Of a stretch of DNA of 5,836 nucleotides, positions 1-5,826 are shown piece by piece. Numbering within the stretch: position 1 is the first letter of the stretch; every line of letters begins with the position of its first letter. A program made the translations under genes and the position numbers. Below the pieces are notes generated by a model. That model saw only the letters and a program-made list of their open reading frames with translations. It was not told where the DNA came from and did not search any database. This DNA is from Candidatus Desantisiibacteriota bacterium (GTDB taxonomy: Bacteria > UBA9089 > CG2-30-40-21): the NCBI GenBank assembly GCA_016208205.1, contig JACQYP010000171.1:1-5836 (forward strand), in the 5' to 3' direction.

Positions 1-147
1 AATATGTTAACCGTAGCCATGAATCTATCGGATATGGTTGAACACCCCTGGATACTTGTCCCCGGTGCAGTTATCTTTATAACGATTATGGCGTTTAACC
101 TGTTAGGGGATGGGCTGAGGGATGCTTTTGATCCAACGGCGTTGTAA
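1..147 (+). CDS. ABC transporter permease, DppC/OppC type, C-terminal fragment
   Basis: The window opens inside this gene; frame 1 reads 48 residues to a TAA. The visible part has a hydrophobic membrane segment ([18 protein letters not shown]) followed by [13 protein letters not shown]. In the DppC/OppC family of binding-protein-dependent permeases the last membrane helix is typically followed by a conserved [13 protein letters not shown] tail at the C-terminus, and this matches closely. The protein would be one of two inner-membrane permease subunits of an importer for oligopeptides, dipeptides, nickel or similar solutes. The substrate cannot be told from this tail. The partner permease, ATPases and binding protein would be expected upstream, outside the window. 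No convincing intrinsic terminator follows the stop codon. Family assignment is firm; subfamily is not. Confidence 0.9.
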   Translation, partial: NMLTVAMNLSDMVEHPWILVPGAVIFITIMAFNLLGDGLRDAFDPTAL

Positions 148-248
148 TAGGCTGTAGACTGTTAGGAAAATAAAGGCAAGAGAGAAGGGGAAACCTTCAG
201 CCTGATAGCAGAATGCTAAGCTCAACAATCGCTGGCTTATTAGCAAAG

Positions 249-301
249 TAGGGTGCATTGCATTTACCGTATTCATACTTTGGTGCATGAAATACACCCT
301 A
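249..301. repeat. Degenerate inverted repeat with TAGGGTG/CACCCTA ends
   Basis: TAGGGTG at 249-255 is perfectly complementary to CACCCTA at 295-301. After one mismatch, ATT at 257-259 pairs with AAT at 291-293, and a further GCA/TGC match lies inside. The interior is not well paired. This looks like a decayed palindromic intergenic repeat. The stretch before it (148-248) shows no gene and no clear structure. There is no T-tract after the hairpin, so I do not call it a terminator for the permease gene. Confidence 0.45.
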
Positions 302-310
302 TCGAGAAAC

Positions 311-376
311 CTTTGTAGGGGCAGGAGGTAACACCTCTGGCAGGTGCCAGGGGTGCTACCCCCTTGCCCCTGCCCG
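311..376. repeat. GC-rich cloverleaf-like palindromic element
   Basis: An outer stem GGGGCA (318-323) pairs with TGCCCC (365-370). It encloses three consecutive small palindromes: GAGGT/ACCTC (325-329 with 333-337, loop AAC), CTGGCA/TGCCAG (337-342 with 345-350, whose innermost pair must open to give a loop), and GGGGT/ACCCC (350-354 with 358-362, loop GCT). C337 and G350 are each shared by neighbouring arms, so not every pair can form at once. An alternative outer pairing is GGGCAG 319-324 with CTGCCC 370-375. No tRNA features such as a CCA end or a T-loop sequence are present. It is probably a dispersed intergenic repeat; copy number needs the full genome. Confidence 0.55.
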
Positions 377-407
377 AAACCATCTTTGTGTGAGAAAAAA
401 GATTTCC

Positions 408-434
408 TTCTGCGAACTCTGCGTTCTCAGCGGT
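408..434. repeat. Three degenerate 9-base units (NTCTGCGNN)
   Basis: The 27 bases split exactly into TTCTGCGAA, CTCTGCGTT and CTCAGCGGT, three units with the core CTGCG (CAGCG in the last). The block sits between the cloverleaf-like element and the heptad element. No coding frame or promoter explains it. I have the impression of meeting similar CTCTGCG strings in intergenic DNA of unrelated bacteria, but I cannot verify that here. Confidence 0.45.
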
Positions 435-444
435 AAAAATATTA

Positions 445-594
445 GTAAGCGTTCAGGTGTCAGGTTTCAGGTATCAGCTTTAAGAGGGGAAAACTAAGGT
501 AATCGGTTATCGGTAAAAAAATATCTTACTGGTTACCAATCACTGATTACTGATAACCTTGCCTTTACCTGACTGCTGATACCTGAACGCTTAC
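445..594. repeat. 150-base inverted-repeat element built from 7-base units
   Basis: The ends are inverted copies: GTAAGCGTTCAGGT (445-458) is the exact reverse complement of 581-594, and the match extends to 18 of 19 positions (445-463 with 576-594). The arms are made of degenerate heptads. Plus strand 454-474 reads CAGGTGT, CAGGTTT, CAGGTAT; 498-511 reads GGTAATC, GGTTATC. Read on the minus strand from 585 down to 523, nine heptads stay in one phase: CAGGTAT, CAGCAGT, CAGGTAA, AGGCAAG, GTTATCA, GTAATCA, GTGATTG, GTAACCA, GTAAGAT. An inner inverted pair, GGTTATCGGTAA (505-516) against 547-558, matches at 11 of 12. There is no transposase frame. The element could be a MITE-like insertion or a hairpin-forming intergenic repeat. 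Its right end lies 19 bases before the next start codon. Confidence 0.75.
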
Positions 595-600
595 AATAAA

Positions 601-606
601 AGGTGG
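601..606 (+). promoter_or_regulatory. Shine-Dalgarno site for the FapA-like gene
   Basis: AGGTGG lies 7 bases before the ATG at 614 and resembles AGGAGG with one change. The upstream frame is closed by a TGA at 584-586, inside the repeat element, so the ATG at 614 is the only start with a ribosome site. The site sits immediately after the repeat element, so the leader of this gene is largely repeat-derived. Confidence 0.6.
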
Positions 607-613
607 CAGAGAT

Positions 614-3600
614 ATGAGTGAGTCAATATTTACCCCAATTCCGGATAACTTTGGAGAGCATCCCTTGGATGTATTCCCTGGTCAGTTGATTTGTGCCAGG
701 GCAAAACCCAAATCAGGCAAGCCTGGAAGAACTATTACTGGTGAGGATATCCCTGCCGGAAAGGGAGAGGATGTTGATGTTGTCCCGGGCAGGAATGTAT
801 GCATTTCTGAGAATGGCACTCGATTCTTTGCCTTAGATTTTGGACGGATTGTCTGGGAAAAGGCAAAGATAAATGTTGAAAAAATTCTTATAGTGCAGGA
901 AAATGTTACTGATTCGATAGAGTTTCCAGGCAGTATTGAAGTCAATGGTTCAATAAACGATAATGCGAGCATCACGACTGCAGGAAATATTTCTGTAAAG
1001 GGTGGAATAGGTGCTGCAGAGATTAATGTTGGCGGGAATATTACTGTTGGTCAGGATATTGCCAAGTCAAAGATTGTCTGTGAAGGCAATATCTCGGCAA
1101 ATGCCCTGAAAGAGGCAGAGGTTACTGCTGCAGGGACAATAACCATTGGTGATGCAATAACAAAATCTATTGTTACAGCAGGCAGCATTATCGCTCATAC
1201 TGCGAGAAAAGGGGTTATCCTTGGCGGGGAGGTAACCGTAAAAAAGCTGCTTACCGCCAAAAAGATTGGGGAAGAGAATGCCTCTCTGCCTACCAATATT
1301 ACCCTTTCCCCTGGTGCAAAGGCTTATATCGAGCTTGTGTATCCCAAGTCAAATATTCTTCTTGGCAAAAGATGCGTTTCTCTTAAAAAGGCAGCCAAAA
1401 AAGCATTTTATCAGGTAGAGCCGTCAGGCAGTGTAACGATGAAAACCTATGAGGAGATTGTTGTAGAGGAGGAAATACCTTCGTATGGAGATATAAATGC
1501 TCCAATATTGCCTGATGATATGCCTGTTTCTGTAGCCATTGAGGGCATAGCCTTATTAGAAGAAGCAAAAAAGATGGGTGCAGAGATGCTTCAATTGTCA
1601 ATAGATGATGTTGATGCCCATATAGATAGACCCGGGAAGATAATGGTATTTAAGAAAGGGGTTATTGGGCCATGGTTTCCAGACAAATGGGATGAATTGT
1701 ATGGGCCAATCATAGATGGCTCATTTGAATTTGAGAACAGGGGTGATGGACTTTATGTTACGGTCAGCTTTTCCCAGGGGGCAGGGAAGAAGGTCGCAAG
1801 TTCGGATATCATTGAAGAGATAATATCTCAAAAATTTAATGATATAGATACCTCCAAAATAGAGGAAATATTTAAGAGACGAATAAAAAAACCGGTAAGG
1901 GTTGGTCCAAGGCAATACCTTCGCGGTAAGATAGAGATAGATATCTTTGAGGATCAATTAACAGCTACAATCAATATTATTCCACCTAAAATGGGCGGAA
2001 TGCTGATGAGTGTTGAAGATATTATTAAGGCATTAAATGAAAAAAATGTTATCTTTGGAATAGACAAAGAGAGGCTTGTTGACATCCTCCATATGGCGGA
2101 GTTTAACAGGCCAATAGTTGTTGCTCACGGCAATCCACCCTTGATAGGGGGAAATGCCTATCTTGCCTATCAGTATGGAGAAAAAGGCGATGGAAATGTG
2201 CTTATTGGCGAGGATGCTATTCCGGGTCAATTGCTGGGGGTAAAAATACCGCCAATCATTGGTGTTGCAGGGATAGCTGTGACTGGAGAGGCTATCACTG
2301 GTCTTCATGGAAAGGATATCAAGCTTATTGCTGGAAAAAATGTTTTTATAGATGGGAATAAATGCTTTTCCGCTGCATTTGGAAAGGTAGTCTGGCAAGG
2401 GTTTCGGGCAGCCGTAGAACAAATTCTCAAGGTTGAAGATGCTGATGCCAATATTGAAACCGCAGGAAAGGTTATTGTTTATGGAAATGTAAAGGAAGGG
2501 GTGAAGATTACTGCTGGCGGGGATATTATTATTCAGGGAAGCGTGGAAAATACTGCTGAAATTACAACTAAGGGAACTCTTTCTGTTGAACAGGAGATTA
2601 ATAAGGCAAAGATTATGACCATGCTTGATATATCCGCAACCACAATCAAAGACTCACAGATTGAGTGTGACGGTACGCTCAATGTCAGTAATGGATTACT
2701 GGATTCTCAGGTAATTGCAGAGAATGTTATCCTTTCTACAGATGGAAAGGGATTAATTGTCGGTGGTGAAATATTTGCGAAAAACTTGATTCATGCCAAG
2801 GTGATTGGACAGGAAGATGCTTCATCGCCAACTACTGTCAAGGTTGGAGAAAATGGCACACTTTCTGTTTTTGGGGTGCTTCATCCCAAGGTAAACCTTG
2901 TGTTTGGAAAAAGGAGTATGACCACTAAAAAACCTGCGAAAAAGGTAACATTTAAGATAGAAAAGGGTACCATGACTACTCAGGGCTATGAACCACCCAA
3001 TATCTCTCCTTTAACGCCCTTGACTATAACCATTACTGCCTCGCAATGCACAGCTCCAAGGTCTATTATTGTCCCCGGACATTCCGTTGATGATGCAAAG
3101 CAAAAGGCTTCGGAATTATTAGGTGCGACTCAAGAAAATTTGGATGGAGATGTTCTGCCCAAAGAACAATCCAGAATATCATCTGTGCGTATCTATCCAA
3201 AAGGGGCAGATGGTCCCTGGTTAGACAATTGGGATGCCTCATATCTGGAAGAATCAGTTGAAGAAGAGGAAGATGCTGATGATATTGCTACAAATGCAAA
3301 TGGAAGCTTTAGTCTGATTAATAAAAGGGAAGGGCTGTTCCTTCGTTTGAAACCGCCGAGAGGGACAGGAAAATCCATTACTTCAGAACAGGTTCTGGCA
3401 GAGATAGAAAGACGGGGATATATGGATATTGATTCTCAAAGGGTAATTGAATCGTGTGCTAACCCGCCGAGCGAATTAATCCGCATTGGATTAATGCAAT
3501 TTACTACTGAATTTGGCGGCAAGTTTGAGATAACCATCTCTGATGATAAGCATGAGGTTTTTATGACCATTACCCCGCCGGCAACAGGCATGGTGTTGAT

Positions 3601-3781
3601 TAAACCGGAAAATGTTGTTCATAAGCTGGAAAAAAAAGGGGTTGTTGCCGGTATAATGGAGGATGAGATAGCAAGAATCTTAAAGGAAAAGGATTACGGC
3701 CGGCCTGTTCTTATTGCCACATCTATCCCGCCATCAAAGGGAGAGGCAGGAAGATTTGTTTATAAGCTTGGAGGGGAGTGA
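614..3781 (+). CDS. FapA/DUF342-family protein with two permuted tandem modules
   Basis: This 1055-residue protein belongs to the FapA (DUF342) family. It has no signal peptide or membrane segment, so it is probably cytoplasmic. Two modules repeat with an offset of about 515 residues. Each contains a glycine-rich parallel beta-solenoid of the polymer-forming type (about 20-275 and 535-790; landmarks ITGEDI/VTGEAI, ILGGEV/IVGGEI, LLGKR/VFGKR). A Jag_N-like segment follows (about 305-346 and 815-862), then two successive FapA_N-like alpha/beta units (about 378-430 and 441-525; 907-957 and 970-1055). The second unit of each pair carries the RPIVVAHGNPP / RPVLIATSIPP motif. Known FapA proteins place FapA_N before the solenoid. 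Here the protein starts with a solenoid and ends with FapA_N, so the order is permuted. Module 2 has an acidic insert near 878-891. Vibrio FapA affects flagellar assembly and binds EIIA-Glc, but no flagellar genes are nearby, so the role is unknown. The gene ends in a double TGA. Confidence 0.88.
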   Translation: MSESIFTPIPDNFGEHPLDVFPGQLICARAKPKSGKPGRTITGEDIPAGKGEDVDVVPGRNVCISENGTRFFALDFGRIVWEKAKINVEKILIVQENVTDSIEFPGSIEVNGSINDNASITTAGNISVKGGIGAAEINVGGNITVGQDIAKSKIVCEGNISANALKEAEVTAAGTITIGDAITKSIVTAGSIIAHTARKGVILGGEVTVKKLLTAKKIGEENASLPTNITLSPGAKAYIELVYPKSNILLGKRCVSLKKAAKKAFYQVEPSGSVTMKTYEEIVVEEEIPSYGDINAPILPDDMPVSVAIEGIALLEEAKKMGAEMLQLSIDDVDAHIDRPGKIMVFKKGVIGPWFPDKWDELYGPIIDGSFEFENRGDGLYVTVSFSQGAGKKVASSDIIEEIISQKFNDIDTSKIEEIFKRRIKKPVRVGPRQYLRGKIEIDIFEDQLTATINIIPPKMGGMLMSVEDIIKALNEKNVIFGIDKERLVDILHMAEFNRPIVVAHGNPPLIGGNAYLAYQYGEKGDGNVLIGEDAIPGQLLGVKIPPIIGVAGIAVTGEAITGLHGKDIKLIAGKNVFIDGNKCFSAAFGKVVWQGFRAAVEQILKVEDADANIETAGKVIVYGNVKEGVKITAGGDIIIQGSVENTAEITTKGTLSVEQEINKAKIMTMLDISATTIKDSQIECDGTLNVSNGLLDSQVIAENVILSTDGKGLIVGGEIFAKNLIHAKVIGQEDASSPTTVKVGENGTLSVFGVLHPKVNLVFGKRSMTTKKPAKKVTFKIEKGTMTTQGYEPPNISPLTPLTITITASQCTAPRSIIVPGHSVDDAKQKASELLGATQENLDGDVLPKEQSRISSVRIYPKGADGPWLDNWDASYLEESVEEEEDADDIATNANGSFSLINKREGLFLRLKPPRGTGKSITSEQVLAEIERRGYMDIDSQRVIESCANPPSELIRIGLMQFTTEFGGKFEITISDDKHEVFMTITPPATGMVLIKPENVVHKLEKKGVVAGIMEDEIARILKEKDYGRPVLIATSIPPSKGEAGRFVYKLGGE

Positions 3782-3823
3782 TGAGTTGATGTTTTGGTAA
3801 TTGCTTAAAATTATGTGGAATTC

Positions 3824-3951
3824 AATGTAAACTGTAAAATAGGAAATGTAAAATGAAAAATAAGTGAGTTCCTTAAGCTCAACATGTTACATGGGCAAGC
3901 GATTCTTCTCCTCATTTCACATTTTAAGATTTACAGTTTCCATTTTACATT
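3824..3951. repeat. AT-rich inverted-repeat element built from 7-base units
   Basis: The left arm, 3824-3865, splits into six consecutive heptads: AATGTAA, ACTGTAA, AATAGGA, AATGTAA, AATGAAA, AATAAGT. The right arm, read on the minus strand from 3951 down to 3910, gives AATGTAA, AATGGAA, ACTGTAA, ATCTTAA, AATGTGA, AATGAGG. GAAATGTAAAATG (3843-3855) is an exact inverted copy of 3941-3953. The middle (3866-3909) holds the palindromes CTTAAG and AACATGTT but no clear gene. The design is the same as in the element at 445-594, with unrelated sequence. The rest of the 3782-4035 spacer shows nothing coding; GGTT recurs at 4008, 4016 and 4023, a weak hint of a further short-period repeat. Confidence 0.65.
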
Positions 3952-3952
3952 T

Positions 3953-3982
3953 CTGCTCAAAACTCCACTGGATTTTGAGCAG
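3953..3982. repeat. Perfect 10-bp stem-loop with a nested mini-hairpin
   Basis: CTGCTCAAAA (3953-3962) pairs perfectly with TTTTGAGCAG (3973-3982). The 10-base loop contains TCCA/TGGA (3964-3967 with 3969-3972), which can extend the structure. It abuts the heptad element. A weak transcription-stop role for the upstream plus-strand gene is possible, but there is no run of T after the stem, so I list it as structure only. Confidence 0.5.
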
Positions 3983-4035
3983 TTACATGTTTCGTGGTAC
4001 CTACATAGGTTCAAAGGTTCACGGTTGGAGAGCGA

Positions 4036-4065
4036 TAAAAATCGACAGGTGAATGTCGATTTTTA
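4036..4065. terminator. Bidirectional intrinsic terminator between convergent genes
   Basis: TAAAAATCGACA (4036-4047) and TGTCGATTTTTA (4054-4065) form a perfect 12-bp inverted repeat with a 6-base loop. The core stem ATCGACA/TGTCGAT is followed by five T in either direction, as expected of a terminator working on both strands. It serves the minus-strand WD40 gene directly, because its outer end contains that gene's TAA stop (4063-4065). It can also stop transcripts arriving from the FapA-like gene 255 bases away. The stem is AT-rich, so termination may be partial. Confidence 0.75.
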
Positions 4066-5754
4066 CTTCCGACCGAACACCCTTATCCCCTTCCCTGTAG
4101 CCATGTCCCATAATCGAACCGTAGCATCATTGCTTCCAGAGGCAATATATTTTCCGTCAGATGTAACGGCTACAGAGGTAACATCATCTGTGTGTCCCTT
4201 CAAAAGCATCGCCTGCCTGCCTGTTGATACATCCCAGATACGGACACTTCCGTCACGGCTGCCTGAGACAATATACTTCATATCTGGTGTAGGGTGAGCA
4301 GAATATATCCATGATTCATATTGCTTCAGCTCTCTTACCTGTTTGCTTGTTCTTATTTCCCATAACCTGACTACCTTATCCCTTGATCCGGTAATGATAA
4401 ATCTGGTATCATGACTGAATCCAACGCAGATAACATCCTCTGTATGTTTTGTAAATGTTCTATAGGTTTCACCGGTAAGCGTTACCCACAAGCGTACCGT
4501 ATTATCGGCACTTCCAGAGAGGAGATACCTTCCATCATCAGGGTCAAAGGCAAGGCTTAACACATCCTCACTATGTCCGGTATATGTACGAACAAGCTTA
4601 TTGTCTATTATCTTCCATAGCTTGATGGTCTTATCCTTGCTTCCTGAGGCAACATATCTTGAATCAGGGCTAAAGGCAACAGCCGTAACAGAATCAGAAT
4701 GCCCTGTAAAGGCAGTAATCTGTTTTCCTTTTTCTACATCCCAGACACGAACCGTTTTATCTGCCCCTCCGCTTGCAAGATATTTCCCATCAGGGCTAAA
4801 GGTAAGAGACATGACCGTCCCATTATGCCCTGTAAATGTTTTTATAAATTGACCATTAGCTGTATCCCACATACATATTGTCTTATCTGCACTGCCGGAG
4901 GCAATATACTTATCATCCGGGCTAAAAGCAACGACAATCACATCGTTTGTATGTCCTTGCAAATATCCGCGATGTCTGCCGGTAAGCACCTCCCATAATC
5001 GAACAAGTTTATCTGAACTGCCTGTAATCATGTATTCTCCGTCCTTGCTAAAGGCAGCACAATAAATGTCTGTTGTATATCCCTTAAATGCCTTGGTACG
5101 AGTCCCTGTGGCTATATCCCATACCCCTATTGTCCCATCCCTGCTTCCGGAGATAATGTATTTATTATCCGGGCTGAAGACTGTTGAATATATGCAGGTC
5201 TCATGTCCTTCAAACTTTTTGATAATATCACCGGTAACTACCTCCCATAAATACATAAGATTATCTGCACCGCCGGATATAAGGTATTTCCCGTCCTTGC
5301 TAAAGTCCACTGATCTAACCCATGAGGTATGTCCCTCAAGAATCCTGAGCATCTTACCTGTCTTATATTCCCATACCCGAATAACCTCTTCTCCACCGGC
5401 TGAGGCAATGTATTGACCATTAGGGCTAAAGGCAATTGAATAAATCCACGATTTATGCCCGGAAAGGATCTGAATAACCTTTCCTGTAGATACATCCCAG
5501 ACACGGATTGTTTTGTCAGTACCGGCTGAGGCAAGGTATTTCCCATCCGGGCTAAAGGCAAGGCATTTTATCCAGGCAGTATGTCCCTTGAATGTTCTAA
5601 TAAGCTTACCCGTAGATGTTTCCCATAGATAAATAACCTTATCCAACCCTGTAGCAGCCACATATTTGTCATCAGGGCTAAAAACCACTGATTCAATATT
5701 AGGGATGCTTGGCTCATCATAACAAATGCCCATGCCTTGAGCCAGGATAAGCAC
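4063..5754 (-). CDS. WD40-repeat protein, 13 repeats
   Basis: The protein consists almost wholly of WD40 repeats, which fold into beta-propellers that serve as protein-binding scaffolds. From residue 19 of this 563-residue frame there are 13 consecutive repeats. Eleven are exactly 42 residues, the tenth is 43 and the last is 40. Each carries the FSPDGKYLASGSADKTVRLW-type core, mostly with a GH dipeptide at its boundary; GH is lost after repeats 5, 10 (KH) and 11. Thirteen blades suggest two propellers, for example six plus seven. No kinase, peptidase or NACHT domain is attached, and no partner gene is visible. The start is uncertain: the GTG at 5754 opens the frame after an in-frame TGA and has no ribosome site, whereas a good site serves the ATG at 5778 just before that TGA. 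If the TGA is bypassed or erroneous, the product has 571 residues and a signal peptide. If not, only a cytosolic or silent form remains. Confidence 0.85.
   Translation of the reverse strand: MLILAQGMGICYDEPSIPNIESVVFSPDDKYVAATGLDKVIYLWETSTGKLIRTFKGHTAWIKCLAFSPDGKYLASAGTDKTIRVWDVSTGKVIQILSGHKSWIYSIAFSPNGQYIASAGGEEVIRVWEYKTGKMLRILEGHTSWVRSVDFSKDGKYLISGGADNLMYLWEVVTGDIIKKFEGHETCIYSTVFSPDNKYIISGSRDGTIGVWDIATGTRTKAFKGYTTDIYCAAFSKDGEYMITGSSDKLVRLWEVLTGRHRGYLQGHTNDVIVVAFSPDDKYIASGSADKTICMWDTANGQFIKTFTGHNGTVMSLTFSPDGKYLASGGADKTVRVWDVEKGKQITAFTGHSDSVTAVAFSPDSRYVASGSKDKTIKLWKIIDNKLVRTYTGHSEDVLSLAFDPDDGRYLLSGSADNTVRLWVTLTGETYRTFTKHTEDVICVGFSHDTRFIITGSRDKVVRLWEIRTSKQVRELKQYESWIYSAHPTPDMKYIVSGSRDGSVRIWDVSTGRQAMLLKGHTDDVTSVAVTSDGKYIASGSNDATVRLWDMATGKGIRVFGRK
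4066..5700 (-). repeat. Coding tandem array, 13 units of about 126 bases
   Basis: The 42-residue protein repeats give a DNA period of 126 bases across the array. The longest-conserved words on the plus strand are variants of CCATCAGGGCTAAAGGCAA (the reverse of FSPDG), found for example near 4670, 4790, 5410 and 5545. The units have diverged but stay in phase; the only indel inside the array is the extra codon in repeat 10. The array can cause misassembly and could support copy-number change by recombination. Confidence 0.8.
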
Positions 5755-5778
5755 AAAAGCTGCAATAAATATTCACAT
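5755..5778 (-). other. Disrupted 5' end of the WD40 gene: ATG-TGA start-stop followed by signal-peptide codons
   Basis: On the minus strand, ATG (5778-5776) is followed immediately by TGA (5775-5773), in frame with the WD40 gene. The codons after the TGA read IFIAAFVLILAQGMG, a typical signal-peptide hydrophobic core with a plausible AQG cleavage site. A one-base change of the TGA (CGA or AGA to TGA) would explain it; with arginine the leader would read MRIFIAAFVLILAQGMG. Other readings are a sequencing or assembly error, readthrough, or a minimal start-stop regulatory ORF. A reassigned TGA is unlikely because all 23 tryptophans in the two long genes are TGG. Confidence 0.7.
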
Positions 5779-5784
5779 GTTAAT

Positions 5785-5790
5785 CACCTT
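5785..5790 (-). promoter_or_regulatory. Shine-Dalgarno site ahead of the ATG-TGA pair
   Basis: The minus strand reads AAGGTGATT just ahead of the ATG at 5778, with AAGGTG six bases away. GGTGAT is complementary to the usual 3' end of 16S rRNA. The site is strong and well placed, which marks 5778 as the ancestral start, although the next codon is a stop. No comparable site precedes the downstream GTG (5754) or ATG (5733). Confidence 0.7.
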
Positions 5791-5813
5791 AGTCGTCAAG
5801 CAAAAATAAAATC

Positions 5814-5826
5814 AAAAAAAAAAAAA
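5814..5826. other. 13-base A/T homopolymer upstream of the WD40 gene
   Basis: There are 13 consecutive A on the plus strand (T on the minus strand), 35 bases before the ATG at 5778 in the minus-strand direction. It may act as an AT-rich promoter-proximal element or be the T-tract of a terminator for a gene beyond the window. Its stem would lie off the edge, so neither can be shown. Homopolymers of this length are prone to sequencing and slippage errors. Confidence 0.5.

Noticed and set aside
318..370. Cloverleaf-like fold considered as a tRNA gene
   Set aside because: It is only about 53 bases, and has no T-loop consensus, anticodon arm of normal size or acceptor end.
569..597. Possible promoter for the FapA-like gene: CTGACT (569-574) and TACAAT (592-597), 17-base spacing
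   Set aside because: The -10 is good, but the predicted start near 604 would cut into the ribosome site at 601-606. The -35 matches only four of six, and the sequence is part of the repeat.
2033..2422. Minus-strand 129-residue open frame inside the FapA-like gene
   Set aside because: It lies wholly inside a well-supported gene, lacks a ribosome site and shows no known motif.
3864..4297. Plus-strand open frames of 62 and 137 residues starting at 3864 and 3884
   Set aside because: They run through the repeat, the hairpin, the terminator and into the 3' end of the WD40 gene on the opposite strand. The composition is not protein-like and no family is recognisable.
4601..5416. Plus-strand open frames opposite the WD40 gene (about 4601-4852, 4699-4998 and 5066-5416)
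   Set aside because: They mirror the 42-residue periodicity of the real gene and have no ribosome sites. They are antisense shadows of a repetitive coding array.
4066..5700. Regularly spaced repeated words that could suggest a CRISPR array
   Set aside because: The 126-base period is a coding WD40 array. Repeats are degenerate and in frame, and there are no unique spacers.
5773..5775. TGA read as tryptophan or glycine (alternative genetic code)
   Set aside because: All 23 tryptophan codons in the two long genes are TGG, no internal TGA occurs in over 1600 codons, and the FapA-like gene ends naturally at TGA TGA.
5769..5799. Possible minus-strand promoter: TTGACG (5799-5794) followed by TGAATA/GAATAT
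   Set aside because: Spacing would be 18-19 and the -10 poor. Transcription would start after the well-placed ribosome site, which would make that site pointless.
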